This document shows, in pieces, positions 12,871 to 25,917 of a stretch of 64,000 bases of DNA. Numbering within the stretch: position 1 is the stretch's first letter; every line of letters starts with the position of its first letter. The translations under genes and the position numbers were made by a program. The stretch spans positions 1 through 64,000 of the forward strand of contig MU277692.1 in NCBI GenBank assembly GCA_022385805.1, given 5' to 3'. The notes below the pieces were generated by a model. The model was not told the DNA's origin, did no database searches, and worked only from the letters and a program-made list of their open reading frames with translations. The stretch is from Pilatotrama ljubarskyi (lineage: Eukaryota > Basidiomycota > Agaricomycetes > Polyporales > Polyporaceae).

Positions 12871-13500
12871 GGCTTGGCCTGGTGAACGGGTTCGAAGGAC
12901 GCGTACGAGTCTGACGGAGTCCTCTCGACGCGCATTTCCCTCCGCATTTTATATCGCGTACGAGAGGGACACATCACGCAACTGCCAGCTGACCGACTCA
13001 ACTATAGAACGTCCGTACGCTGGCGGCCGCGGTCGCACAACTTTCACCGCGACGTCTTGCCGAATGTGAGCACACCGAAGAAAGGCCGGGCCGCGCAGCG
13101 TTTGCGAGAGGTGTTGGAGCGCTACGCCAACGCTTCTTGCCGTCATGAAGGCCATCACATGGCCAAGAATTCCTAGGGTTTGAGGGATGCATTTTCCTTC
13201 TGACTGCATCGCAGGCGTTGGCGGGCGTGGCCGCCATGCGGTCTTGCTTACCGCGATAAGCCATAGCTTTGGATATATGAGACCAGCCCGGGCATGAGCT
13301 GCTCCTGCGTCCCGCACCCTCTGGTCCGGACCGTGCGCGTCTCTTGCTGTTGCCAGAGCACAGTGAGTACTAGTGCTGCTGGATCCTGGAGGTGAGTACG
13401 TGAGTGCTGCAGCTCCATTCTTCTTCAAGTGTACTGAAGGAGCATCGCGAAGGCAACCTCGTCCCTCTTTCACCCTCCCGAGGCTGAGTTCCCTGGGAGA
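12871..13500. promoter_or_regulatory. Divergent promoter region of GDSL esterase and GH20
   Basis: 630 bp between the two start codons, transcribed away from each other. It must hold both 5' regions. A TTTATATCGCG motif near 12950 could be a TATA element for the minus-strand gene. No coding sequence is evident. Confidence 0.5.
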
Positions 13501-15638
13501 ATGGCCCTCAAATCAGTCATCTTGCTGATCCTTACCACTTGCTCGAAGGCCTTCGGTGGCAGTATTGAGCCACAAATACCTTCGATCGCCTCGTTCACGC
13601 CCTCACATGGCGCGTTTGAGCTAGCATCCGTAGTGCAAATTGTCGTGGACAGTCAGCACGCAGGTCATGGTACTCCCTCTCTCCTCGACTTCGCGAACAC
13701 GTTCCGCGATGATCTCAGGGAGGTTGTGCCGTCTCTGGGTCTCGTGCCGGTCTTGGTGTCTCGTGTGGTCCCTGGGGGGCCCTTGGGAATACCTACTCTT
13801 TACCTGACTCTGGACTCCTCCCTGCAGCACAAGCTGTACAATGGTAGGCCAACAGGCGAGGGGTACGACATCAGCATCACACAGAAGACCTTGACTATTA
13901 CGGGTTCCGCGCCGCTCGGTGTATGGTGGGGCACGAGGACTATCCTACAGCAAGCGGCGATCCAGCTCGCGCAAGGCGCAAAACTCGTATCTTTTCCTGC
14001 AGGCACTGTCTCGGACTCTCCCGGGTGGGAAGTACGCGGCTTCATGCTGGACGCCGGCAGACACTGGTTCGAGGCCTCTTTCCTGAGTAGGGCACACGGC
14101 GTATTCAAGGTGTCTACGTGGAGCTCACCCCGGAAATGTCTACAGGCGATCTGTGCACCTATGCGTCCTTCTTCAAGATCAACGAGATGCACCTCCACGC
14201 CTCTGACAATCTTTGGAACCCTGCTTTCCTCTACGGGGACGGGAACGAGGGGTGGAAGCACCTGTACGCGGCGTTCCGCTTCCAGCCGCCCCCTGGCTCC
14301 CCAATCGAGGGCCTCGTCCCAAGGAAGAACGAGAGCTGGACGAGACAGGAGTTCCTGCAGATGCAGGAAAGCTGCGCCCGACACGGCGTCACCGTCGTCC
14401 CTGAGATCGACACGCCGGGGCATTCGCTCGTGATAAACCAGTGGAAGCCCGAGCTCATGGAGAAAGGGGCGCCCGATCACCTCAACCTCTCCTACCCCGA
14501 GACGATCCCCACGATCAAGTCCATCTGGGACGAATTCCTGCCCTGGTTCTCCTCGACCGAGGAGGTCTCCGTTGGTGCGGACGAGTATGACGCTGCCCTG
14601 GCGGACGACTACATCTCGTTCGTGAACACCATGGCCTCGTACATCGCGTCCAAAGCGGGAAAGTCGATCCGCATCTGGGGCACAAACGAGCCCAGCAAGA
14701 CCATGTCGGTCTTCAGGAATATCACAATCCAGCACTGGGACTTTCCGGGGGACGACATCCCCGTCCACCTCATGGAGCAGGGGTACCGCGTCATCAACTC
14801 CGAGCAGGCCTTCCTGTACCTCGACGGCAAGACGTCCGAAGACGGGCAGTTCCCTCAGGAGCTCGACCAGGATCTCATCTGGGCCGGGGCTCCCGGCGGC
14901 AAAGGCTGGGCCCCGAATATCTTCTCGCCGACGGACCCGGCGAATAATACAAGCCCGGATGCGCCGAACCTCCGGGGAGCCATCTTCGCGCTGTGGAACG
15001 ACTGGGGAAACAACGCGACCACCGCGCTCGAGATATACTACCAGCTCGCACGGAGCATGGCCGTCTTCGGTGAGAAGGCATGGGCAGGGAGCGGCGTCCG
15101 CACGACGGAGCTCACGCGCACACAGTTCGACGCGGTGTACCCGCTGTTGAATGCCGCTGCCCCAGGCCAGAACCTGAACCGCGTCGTCAAACCTGTTCGC
15201 GGCAATGTGGTGTATAACCTTCCTGGACCCCACACAGCCCTCAGCACCTCGGTCCCCTCTGTCGGTCCTCCGTACACGCTTTCCTTCAGCGTGAAGCCAG
15301 GCTCGAAGTCGCCGAGCTCGGGCGTCCTGTTCTCCGGGATCGACTCGAAGCTACATGCCGCGAACCTCACCTTTGAAGCCACGGGCCAACTCTATGCACT
15401 GAGCTATGTCCTCCCTGCAAACCGCTTCACGTCCGTCTCGATACACGCCACGCGTGAGTACACATACGCAGTGATCGACGGGGATGAGGCGAATCCCCGT
15501 TACTGGTACACGCTCATGGACATTTGGGGCGACTACATGGCGCTGGGTAACATATCCTTCGCGGCGCCGTCGCAACAGATCGGCGGGGAGGGGTTCTGGG
15601 GAGTGATCAAGGACGTGAAGCTGACGCTGGGTGCTTGA
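13501..15638 (+). CDS. Secreted GH20 beta-N-acetylhexosaminidase with C-terminal beta-sandwich
   Basis: Two exons, 13501-14086 and 14146-15638; 692 residues. Signal peptide MALKSVILLILTTCSKAFGG. Residues ~30-180 are the GH20b zincin-like domain (GYDISITQKTLTITGSAPLG, VWWGTRTILQQ). The catalytic barrel begins at GWEVRGFMLDAGRHWFEASF with the substrate-binding Arg, continues with INEMHLHASDNLW and VVPEIDTPGHS, and carries the Asp-Glu catalytic pair in EEVSVGADEYDA. ALWNDWGNN and the DLIWAG strand complete the active site. The last ~150 residues (from TLSFSVKPGSK) look like a lectin/laminin-G-like beta-sandwich. The GADEYD motif differs from the HxGGDE of classical chitin-active enzymes, so the substrate may not be chitobiose; the family assignment itself is firm. 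Confidence 0.9.
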
Positions 15639-15831
15639 GTGGGATCCTCAGACACTGTTGGAGCGGACAGAAGGCGAGCACGTAGGTGAATCGGCCGCAT
15701 CGTATATTCATAGGGAGCATACTACGTACCGGATACCGCATGATTGAACATGAGCAAATCCACATAGAGTACAAATTGATAGCTGGAGAAACCTCCCAAG
15801 AACTTGCAGAGCGCGCATAGTTAATTGGCGA

Positions 15832-17785
15832 CTACGTCCTGCGTTTCCTCGACGGCTGCCCGCCGTCCAACCGATCGATCAACCGCCCACCGGGAGCCTT
15901 ACCCCCGCCCTGACGTTGAGCTGATGGATAGCCCGCATCCAACGATGGACGCGGAGGTAGCCCGTGGTAGCTGGGCTTTGGAGGCAACCCAAGCACCTGT
16001 GGCGCCCGCGACTCGCCTTGCGGTAGAGGCGGGAATGCGCTCTGAGTGTTACGTGGTGCAGGCCGATAGCCGTTCGACGACGCTGCGCCGGGGCGCGAGT
16101 GTTGTCGAGGAGGATAGGGCTGCTGCGCACTCGAGGGCGGGGGACGGCGCCCTGGGCCGCCTGGCGGAGGTCCGGAGCGTCGTACGTCTTGTAGTGCATG
16201 CATGAGCCGGCCAGAGGTGACTATGTCTTTGAGGTGCGCCCGATGGGCAAGAGTCTATACGTGGAGGCGGGACGGCCAGTCATTAGAGAGGCGGAAGCAG
16301 ACTGAATGGGTACAGTACGTACGGATTCGGAGATACCGATGACGGCGCCGAGGATGTTGTAGGGTGTGGGACCAGGTGCGAACGTATATGCTTGTAGCAT
16401 GGCATGCGCCTCTCGGAACAGGGCGCGAATCGTCTGTATTTTGCTAGTAGGCCGGCCAACGTCGTTTCCTGCATAACGCGGTTCAGTAATGCCCACAAAT
16501 GCATTGCGGCGAACGCGTCCTCAACCTACCTGGATTCAACAAGCACTCGATACACAGACTATGCGGCCGAGCAGTGTTGACCCAGCCCTTATCCTCCTTC
16601 GGAAGCAGCTTCCCCTGCGTCACAGACACGTAAGACGTCTCATACGGGAAAGCATCCGCATAATACTCCAAGAAATCCATCAACAGCACCCCCAGGCTCT
16701 CGCTCTGCAGCGGCTGCTCGATGTATGCGGCCGGTCGACCTTTAGGGTTGAGCTGTAAGAAGCTGATCGCGAGGCAAATGAGGCCGTAGCTGCTCAGGCC
16801 GCTGCTCGAAGCGGAGTTTAGGCCGTGCCGGGAAAGCAGGCACTTCAGCGCCAAGACGAGGTACCGCAAAGCGGGCATGCGCTCGAAGTAGTCTCGCAAA
16901 ATCGGCACGGCTCGGAGGCCGTCCGCGGCGTTGAGGCTGATGTCAATCTTGAGTGAACCTGTTGCACAACTATAAGCGGGGAAGATGGCGGGATACACGA
17001 GGGCTTACCGAGATCCGGGGAGGTTTGGAACGAGATCACGGGCACCCGGGCGTGGGCTACCACTTGAACGCGGTCAGTAATGCGGGTATTCCGCATCAAG
17101 GCGGCAAGCTGGAAGAGGACGCGTTTCTTCGTCTCATCGTCGTAGGTATGTGGAGTGCTTATGACAAGGTCTGTGTCTCTATATGCGCATAGACCATGCA
17201 GTAAGTCAAGGAACGCGATGTTCTGACACAGAAAACCAGGCAGACGTACCCGTCGGGAAGGTACAAATCCTGCGCAACACTCCCAAACGTATCCACCGCC
17301 GCTGTAGGCAGCCTCCGCTTCACGACTTCCGCGACCTGCGCGATGACCATCGCTCTGGCGTGGCGCTCGTCCGGCGTAGGCGCCATGTACCGGAAGAACG
17401 CGACTATCTCGTCGTGCAACCTGTTCGAACACGTCACGCACACCCGGCAAGCACCATCAGAGCAACGTACCTCTTCTCCTTGCTCTCGTATTCCGTCGTG
17501 CCGAGCGAGTCTAGCCATGGCGCGCTGTACGTCTCCGTGGGTGCGACTTCACCGTCTTCGGTAGTGTTGGCCTCGCTCGCAACCCGCTTCCGCTTAGGCC
17601 GCCGCCTCTTCTTTTCGTCTGCCTTCTTTTCCTCGAGCTGTGTTGTAGCAGGTCTTGCTGGTAGAGTGCTTGGACCGGCGTCGCCGGATGCGGCGGCGAT
17701 CCTACGAAGCAGGTTTGTTAATCAAGAGTTGGACGTGATTGGGGATGTGTCTGTTATGTGCCCACATTTCACCAGGAGCTGACAT
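15832..17785 (-). CDS. TRF4: Non-canonical poly(A) polymerase of the TRF4/Cid14 type
   Basis: Seven exons on the minus strand: 17785-17773 (tentative), 17657-17471, 17420-17250, 17178-17009, 16958-16530, 16468-16319, 16220-15832; 502 residues. Order: basic stretch (EEKKADEKKRRRPKRKR), TRF N-motif region PWLDSLGTTEYESKEKRLH, the nucleotidyltransferase core FGSVAQDLYLPDGDTDLVI with two of the catalytic acids and a third in SLKIDIS, the PAP-associated domain (LPKEDKGWVNTARPHSLCIE, GNDVGRPTSK), and a Pro/Arg-rich tail. TRF4 is the catalytic subunit of TRAMP, which oligoadenylates nuclear RNAs for exosome decay. Exon 1 (13 nt) is an inference: no ATG exists in the basic exon, and this is the only upstream ATG/donor I found in phase. 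The junction near 16320 has two overlapping donors; I used the one that keeps the Pro-rich frame. Confidence 0.88.
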
Positions 17786-18189
17786 CCAAGCGGTTTCTTA
17801 GTTTAGCACCGAGGACGAAATCGGTCAAGGGGAGGCTATGTGTGCAGCACAGAAAGATGGAGGAAGCGGAGTTGACTGCGTTTGCGGAAGCGACGACGAC
17901 CGCTACCAACGGGCGTCTACTCAATTAGCCACAATAAGCAACACGGTCACGAGACCGACGCGTCGCGTGTTGACTCCTCCCGAGCCTCGACTAGGTTGCT
18001 CGGTAAAGCGGTCTGTAGTCTGGGCACGAGGGCGTGCCCAAGAGCTATAGCGAAACATGCGAGAATTAGGGATATTGGAGCGACAATAGCAATGGGCAGA
18101 CAACAACTGCATTGATCGATGTAGTACATTTTGCGAGCACTGCTACTTCTCAAACATACACGCCTCCTTCCATTGTCCCTAGGAACTTT
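17786..18189. other. Intergenic between TRF4 and enolase
   Basis: About 400 bp between two minus-strand genes: the TRF4 5' region and the enolase 3' UTR. Nothing else was recognised. Confidence 0.45.
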
Positions 18190-20093
<1,904 letters not shown>

Positions 20094-21651
20094 ATCGATG
20101 GTACGAGGGAGAGGAGTGATCGCACTCGACCCGCGTCCGGCGCGTTCTTCTATCGCGCCAAATTCCCACGCTGGCATGGGCGCTTATCTGCCCCAATCCT
20201 CCCGTCCCCCCTTCAAGCGCCCGTGGTTTGTACTCGAACACCACCGGAGCTCGGACCCTGGTCCTATGTCCTGGGTCTCGGATGGCATCGAACTTCTCCG
20301 TCTCCTTAAACCATCCTCTCCTTCGGCCGCTCACCTTGCTTGAAAACCTTCTGCTGATCAGCCAGCTCTCGAAACGTCGAGTCATGGCCTAGACATGACT
20401 AGCCATCCCTGCGAAGCACCACTTTGCCATCCAATACCCTGGACCTCTCTGCTCTAGGTGCTCTACTCCTTCTGTTCGCCCGTTCTTCGACCGACATATG
20501 CTGCTTCACTGAGCATCTATGGATTCGGGGCCGTCGTTCAAAGGAACTGGTCTCTGGAGACGAGTATCCAGTACACGGATAAGATCTGGGGTAGGACGGT
20601 AGGCTGATCAACGGATGTCTTCTGACATACCGCCGCAGTCACCATTACTAGATTGTGTCTCTGCATTTCTGCGAGAGACTTGTTTATTCGTACTATTCGA
20701 GCAACCCTTGCATTAGCAGGCCTGCTCAGAAGGCTCGTAGCCTTCGCGTAGACTGCCCACTCGCGCGAGCTGCAAACGATCAGCTAGTACCTTGGAAGCA
20801 ACAGAGTAGCAACAGGCGTACACTGACGGTCCGATGAACCTGACCCGATCCTTAAACTCATCAGGAATCTGAGGGCTTCTCCGAACCTGCTCATCTCCGA
20901 GGCTGCAGTCCTGGTCCAGCCGCTATCTGGACTGCACTCGGCAGTCTGAGGCCTTGTTTACCAGCTGCTCGGCCTCTGCCCATACGGATTACCGTGAGTA
21001 TGTGGCACGACATCGTCGTCATCCTAGCGCGGTGAGTGGGCGACGAATGGCGTGAGACATGTTCGAAGCGTTCCAAGCCGGTGCAGCACTGCGCCAGAGC
21101 GGCGCAATCGGTATCATGTCACGGACGCGTCCGCATTAGGATGACGACGACGACGTGCGTGGGGCGCGTATGTAGAGCACCTACTGGCATCGACAGATGC
21201 AGCTGCGCAGGTCAGTATGACACCATCCCAGTCTGGTACTTATCTCGCTCGGACGCTGTATCTGCGTATCTGCGCCGAACTACGGTAGGCACAGCGCGCG
21301 CGGCCAGGTACCGCTCCGGTCCCACTCCGGACGAGTGCTCGGAGCCCGACGCGCGCAGACTGGGCGGGTTCAGCTGCAGACGCAATACCGAGTCAGCGCT
21401 CCACTGTTACGGAGGCGGTGATCCCTGCAGTCCCGCACCCCTCCTTGTCCTGTCTCAGCAAGTGGTCTTATCTTCCCCTCGCACCTCCAACGCAACTACG
21501 ACCGCTACCACCACCACTGCTACCACCGCTCCTGAGCCACTGTACTCGCCATTGCCCAGCGACGCCTCATAGACCTTCATACCCTGCGCTCTGTACCAAT
21601 ACTTCATAATTCCTAGCGTCATATATACCATACATACCCGCTATCACCATA
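20094..21651. promoter_or_regulatory. Divergent upstream region of enolase and the 21652 gene
   Basis: 1.56 kb between divergent starts. Close to enolase it is pyrimidine-rich on the minus-strand sense, as expected for a strong glycolytic promoter. Near 21490-21530 there are (ACC)n/(CTA)-type simple repeats, and TATATACC lies about 25-30 bp before the 21652 start. No coding exon could be supported. Confidence 0.45.
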
Positions 21652-22463
21652 ATGCCCGCGTTCACCTCTCCCGCCGCTCTTCGCCGCCTCTCGCGCACAG
21701 GCAGTCTGCGCACCGCCGCACCCGCACCCGCACCGCCTCAGACCGCGCCCGCCTCCGGCACCGTGCCCGGGGGCGCCGACAGACATGTAGTGGTACAGCC
21801 AGCGCTCGGTGCCACCCCGGTATCGCCGGCGCCCCCGCCCCCGAGCTCCCCGCTCGGCCCGCTCGAGAACGACAGCATAGTGCTCAAGGCCGTGCGCGCC
21901 TACGAGCGCGACCGCAAGCGCGCCAAGAAGACGAAGGAGCGCACCGAGCGCGAGAGGGAGAGGGAGAGGGAGCGCCTTATTGGCAGAGGCGCCGCTACAG
22001 ACGGGCGCGCATGCAGGCACTGCCGGGACGGCTCTGGGAGGCGGACGGGTGGGGCCGCGACGCCTGTGGACGTGAAGGAGGACACGGTCCTCTCGCCTCC
22101 GGAGGCGACGTGCGTGGAGGAGATCATTGCGGACGTGGTCGAACGCGAAGGTCGCGCGCGGGGCGAGCTGGAAGTGGGCCGACCGTTGGAGGTGCATCTC
22201 GAGGCGCTCGCGAAGCCGGGCAAATCACGGAGGAGCAAGAGTGAGTCTATCGTTCTTGCGTGTTTGCCTGGGGGTGCTGAGCCGTTACTCTCGTAGCGGG
22301 CGAATTCGAGCTCATCCCCGGGATGCCTGTGGTCATCGCGCTCGAAGACCATGCCGAGGAGGCAGAGCTGGACGAGCCATGGGAACACATCTCAGCGGAC
22401 GAGCTTGACGAGAAGCGCGTCGAGCCCCGATCGTACGCCACAATCGTCGCGAGCACGGCATGA
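21652..22463 (+). CDS. Unknown charged, low-complexity protein
   Basis: Two exons, 21652-22240 and 22297-22463, intron 56 nt in phase 1; 251 residues. Not recognised. The N-terminus (MPAFTSPAALRRLSRTGSLR) could be a weak mitochondrial presequence. It is followed by a Pro/Ala-rich linker, a strongly charged helix (AYERDRKRAKKTKERTERER, continuing as Arg-Glu repeats to about residue 110) and an acidic C-terminal half (FELIPGMPVVIALEDHAEEA, DEPWEHISADELDEKR). The open frame, clean splice signals and lack of frame breaks support a real gene. Function unknown. Confidence 0.7.
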
Positions 22464-22845
22464 TACCCCCAGACAATACTCACCTAACCACGAAGTCAAG
22501 AATGACTGTACTAGTACCGTCTCGCGAAGGACCAGACGCTTGCTTTGGACTCGACTCTTAGCCGTGTTTTATTCAGTGATGAGATAACCCGCAGTAACGA
22601 CTTTACGAGACAACTTACCACCCTGTCGCAGTGTCGCTGACTCTTGTAGGGTGTAATGTTTTGCTCCGCGGAACGCTTGTATACCAGCCTATGTCCCAAT
22701 GCACATGCCCGTATGCCATGACCTTGACCAGGTGCGCGCGTGGCAAAGCGAGAAGGACAGCAATAGATAGCGGGGCTGATGCAGATGTGTATATACAAAC
22801 ATGCGCAGATGTCTAAGCCAACAGCATTCGTGCGGAGATGGACAC
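22464..22845. other. Convergent intergenic region
   Basis: 382 bp between two stop codons facing each other; expected to hold two 3' UTRs. Nothing else seen. Confidence 0.5.
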
Positions 22846-25401
22846 TCAGAACGCTGCCCGGCGGGTAGGGTAGATGATCGGGAGTGGATGGGCCTGTGGC
22901 GTACATATCAGCTACAGCAGAAGACGAGCGGAAATGTGGCGAATCCTCACCTCTGTGTTGAAGACATACTCTGTCAAACATCTGTCAGTCATGGACACTG
23001 ATCTGATGGACGCAAGGGCACCTACTGTTCAGCGGCAGGACCTTGTTGTCCTCGAACAAGAGATACAAGTACTTCAATGTCTCGCTCTGTGCCACTATGA
23101 GTTGAACACCCCAAAACAGCAAACAAGACATACCATTAGGAAGGTCTCCATCTTGTCTTCATGCTCCACAGGCACCCGGTCGACGTTGATGATACTCGCA
23201 TACCCGCCGGACTCGATCTTGCAGTGCTTCTCGATCGCCTCGAATATCTGCCAGCCGTACTTGCGGTAGTGCTCGTCGCCCGTCAACCGGTACGCGATGA
23301 ACAGAGACTCCACAGTCTCTGGTCGGAGGATGTATCGCGCATCGTATGGCGCAGGGGCGCCCGGTCTGTTCGTCTCACAACATGAGAAACCGATCCGACA
23401 AGCACGGACACTGAAGACGAACCGTGCTCCCTTGATGTACCAGTCGTTAGGCATGCTCGAGCCGGACAAGCCATCGCGCGGTATCCGGAAGTGGACGATC
23501 TCGGGCGCGAGACCTGAAGCAGTCTCATGGGTCCGCATACACGTCTCGATAAGCTCAACTCCCGTCTTCCAGTCTCTGAGGCCTTTCGCAGTCAACTGGT
23601 TCGCACGGGGAGGTATCGACACCGGCGTGACTGCAGCTCCAGAGGTGACGGCGCCGAGCATGAGAGAACCGCCAAAGAAACATATCAGATGGTCCTGCTT
23701 GGGCACAAGCCGCCAGGAGCTACATAACGTCGCAGTGAGCATACTAAGCCTCAGTGCGAGAGGATGACGCACATTCTGCCGGAACCATCTCGCTCGGGTA
23801 TCAACTCAGAGGTATATGTCAGACCCGCCATCTGGCTCTTCTTGACGAGATGTTCTTGGACACCGTCAATCGCGAATTCGTACATCTACGGTCGGGCGTG
23901 TCAGAGCCGGGCTGAGGAACGGAACCTATGCAGCCTCACATGCTGATATACGGGTTCTGTGAAATTCTGGGTGCCGCGTCAGTCACGTGTAGGTGGGTTG
24001 CAGACCGCAAAACATACAGTCTGGATATATTGTTTCCTGGATGACCGTCAGCACCGCAGAGAGACATATGCAGAGCTTTTGGCTTACAGGAGATATTCGT
24101 AGTACGAGTCTCCCCGGGATCCAAGGCGGATAGCAGACATGACAAATCGCCCATCTTCCGGGCTAGAGCATGCTTAGTTGAAGCAGCAATCATTGCAGGC
24201 TAGGCATACATACTTCATGAATATCGAAGCCAAACCTGTCGAGAGGCTTGATCCTTTGATGGTCTTCATAACCTGTCGACGACGTCAGCTGTTGTGCCAA
24301 GCGCGAACCATTGGGGCTGGCGGACCTTCTCCACAACGTCCCAATACGTGTCGTTCTCGGTTAGGTAGCTGAGGTACCGGAACTCGAGTTGAAGGGTTGA
24401 GACCTCCGCAGTACTGACAAGGCCCTTGTTATCCGGCGTCGCAAAACCTTTGCGCTGGGCGAGGTTGATGTGCGAGAGCGGCAGGCCGGACGGCGTATCG
24501 AAAGCAGGCAAGATGCGATCGGCGAGGTCCTTGGCTTTCTCGAGATACAGCTTGTCTTCTGTGAGGGTATATGCGGACAACAATCCTCCGAGTACTCGAA
24601 TAGTTGTCTGCTGGGACATGAGCGCATGGTGTGACGGTGGCGGGCGCGAGCTCTGACCTCGAAGGTGTTGAATTCCGCGTCACGGTCGAAAGACATCTTG
24701 TTCGCGACCCAGTCTCGGGCGCGCGCATACTCATCATGGAGGCCCATGATGAGCATAGTATCTATGGAGTCTATGACAGTATAACCAATCCCTCCGGCCT
24801 CGGTGAGATTGGACCCCTTGCGACTAATGGGGTGGTATTCATCGTCGCCCATGGCATCGCGTTCTACGCTCATGAGGTATCATACTTGGCACGAGAACGG
24901 AATGCACACATACCATACGCAAGCCATGCATGCTGAACACACACCATTGAGTTCTGGGCACTTCAGGCACGGCAGGTAGAGCTCACCTTGAATGCAGCCA
25001 CAACAGCATCTCGTTTTTGAATGTCTGCAGTGAAGTTCACTACTTTCGGCGCAGGCCGGTGAAGCTCCGTCCCAATGAAATCCGCAAGCGGTTCCGTGAC
25101 CACTGAGGGATTCTTGTCCGACCTGTCAGTACTCGACGGTAACGGGTCCGCATGTCCTCTTGCCAACGTACCCGATATACCAGGTAGGCGAATGCGGAGA
25201 GCAATATGAGCAATACATATGATGACGCCTTTGAAGAGCTCTGTTGGCGGGCCGCCCTCTCGTCACACTGAGTGCATAGGCCGCTTCTCAGCTTAGACAC
25301 AACCGAGCGGACGGTGCAGCACTTACAACGGCCTCCTTCGCCGTATCATCTACCTCAGGCACACTTGCGGTGTTCCTTTTGCGCAGTGTCGTGCTTGACA
25401 T
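22846..25401 (-). CDS. GH47 alpha-1,2-mannosidase, type II membrane protein
   Basis: Sixteen exons on the minus strand: 25401-25327, 25267-25164, 25122-24987, 24932-24914, 24863-24658, 24607-24326, 24272-24214, 24162-24088, 24036-24018, 23966-23940, 23885-23773, 23719-23423, 23365-23134, 23086-23026, 22970-22951, 22893-22846; 590 residues. Trims mannose from N-glycans in ER/Golgi. Cytosolic tail then one membrane anchor (SSYVLLILLSAFAYLVYR), then the GH47 barrel: KGSNLTEAGGIGYTVIDSID, FNTFETTIRVLGGLLSAY, the catalytic region LGSRGDSYYEYLLKQY, SWRLVPKQDHLICFFGG, YILRPETVESLF and the calcium-binding Thr in VFNTEAHPLP. Three small exons (19, 19, 20 nt) are fixed by this homology. Only the exon 2-3 junction is not GT-AG: it needs a 41-nt GC-AG intron, or there is a frameshift there. 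The enzyme is otherwise intact. Confidence 0.92.
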
Positions 25402-25917
25402 GGCCAATTATGCCCGTGAACGGGTATCCAGGTGTTGTTCTCGCGATTAGTGACCACCAGCGCGTGCCAGCCGTCGCAGAGCGGAGTATGTCAGAGAAGG
25501 AGAGTCGGCGCACAAGCTCGTTCGGAGAAAAGAGCAAGACAGCGGAGGTCAAAGAAAAGAGGAAATAAGGGAAAACAGCCGCACGCCCGCCAGCAGCCAC
25601 CTCATAAGTTATCGAAGCACTCGCAAGAGCAGAAGGCAGAGCTATTCTTGGGTGGAGCAGCTACGCCGCACGTGATCCGATAGATCCTCCGCCGGACATC
25701 GCACAACCCTGATCCCGCTCAGCCATCGTGCAGCGCCGCAGCAGGGGGCGGTTTATATATACTGTAACATCGTTACGAGGGTCATCATACTGGCGATGGA
25801 TCAAATTCAAGTGACCATCGATCGCGTAGGCATCCAAAGAAATACTGTACAGCAGCAGGAGCTCCGTCAACATACAGTACAAACCGGAACCTCCGTCGGG
25901 TATCTCTTACGCGGCCC
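25402..25917. other. Intergenic between GH47 and TauD genes
   Basis: About 500 bp between two minus-strand genes. It contains the GH47 5' region and the dioxygenase 3' UTR. A GTTTATATATACTG stretch near 25750 resembles a TATA element but its use is unknown. Confidence 0.4.

Noticed and set aside
12880..12905. GGGTTCGAAGGAC resembling a tRNA B-box
   Set aside because: No A-box at the right distance and no cloverleaf can be drawn; no tRNA was found in the window.
21955..21975. GAGAGGGAGAGG simple repeat as a regulatory element
   Set aside because: It is coding: it produces the Arg-Glu repeats of the charged helix in the 21652 protein.
22298..22322. Cluster of EcoRI, SacI and SmaI-like sites resembling a cloning polylinker
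   Set aside because: It lies in frame inside exon 2 of the 21652 gene (EFELIPG) and flanking sequence is native coding DNA; the order also lacks the KpnI part of a real polylinker.
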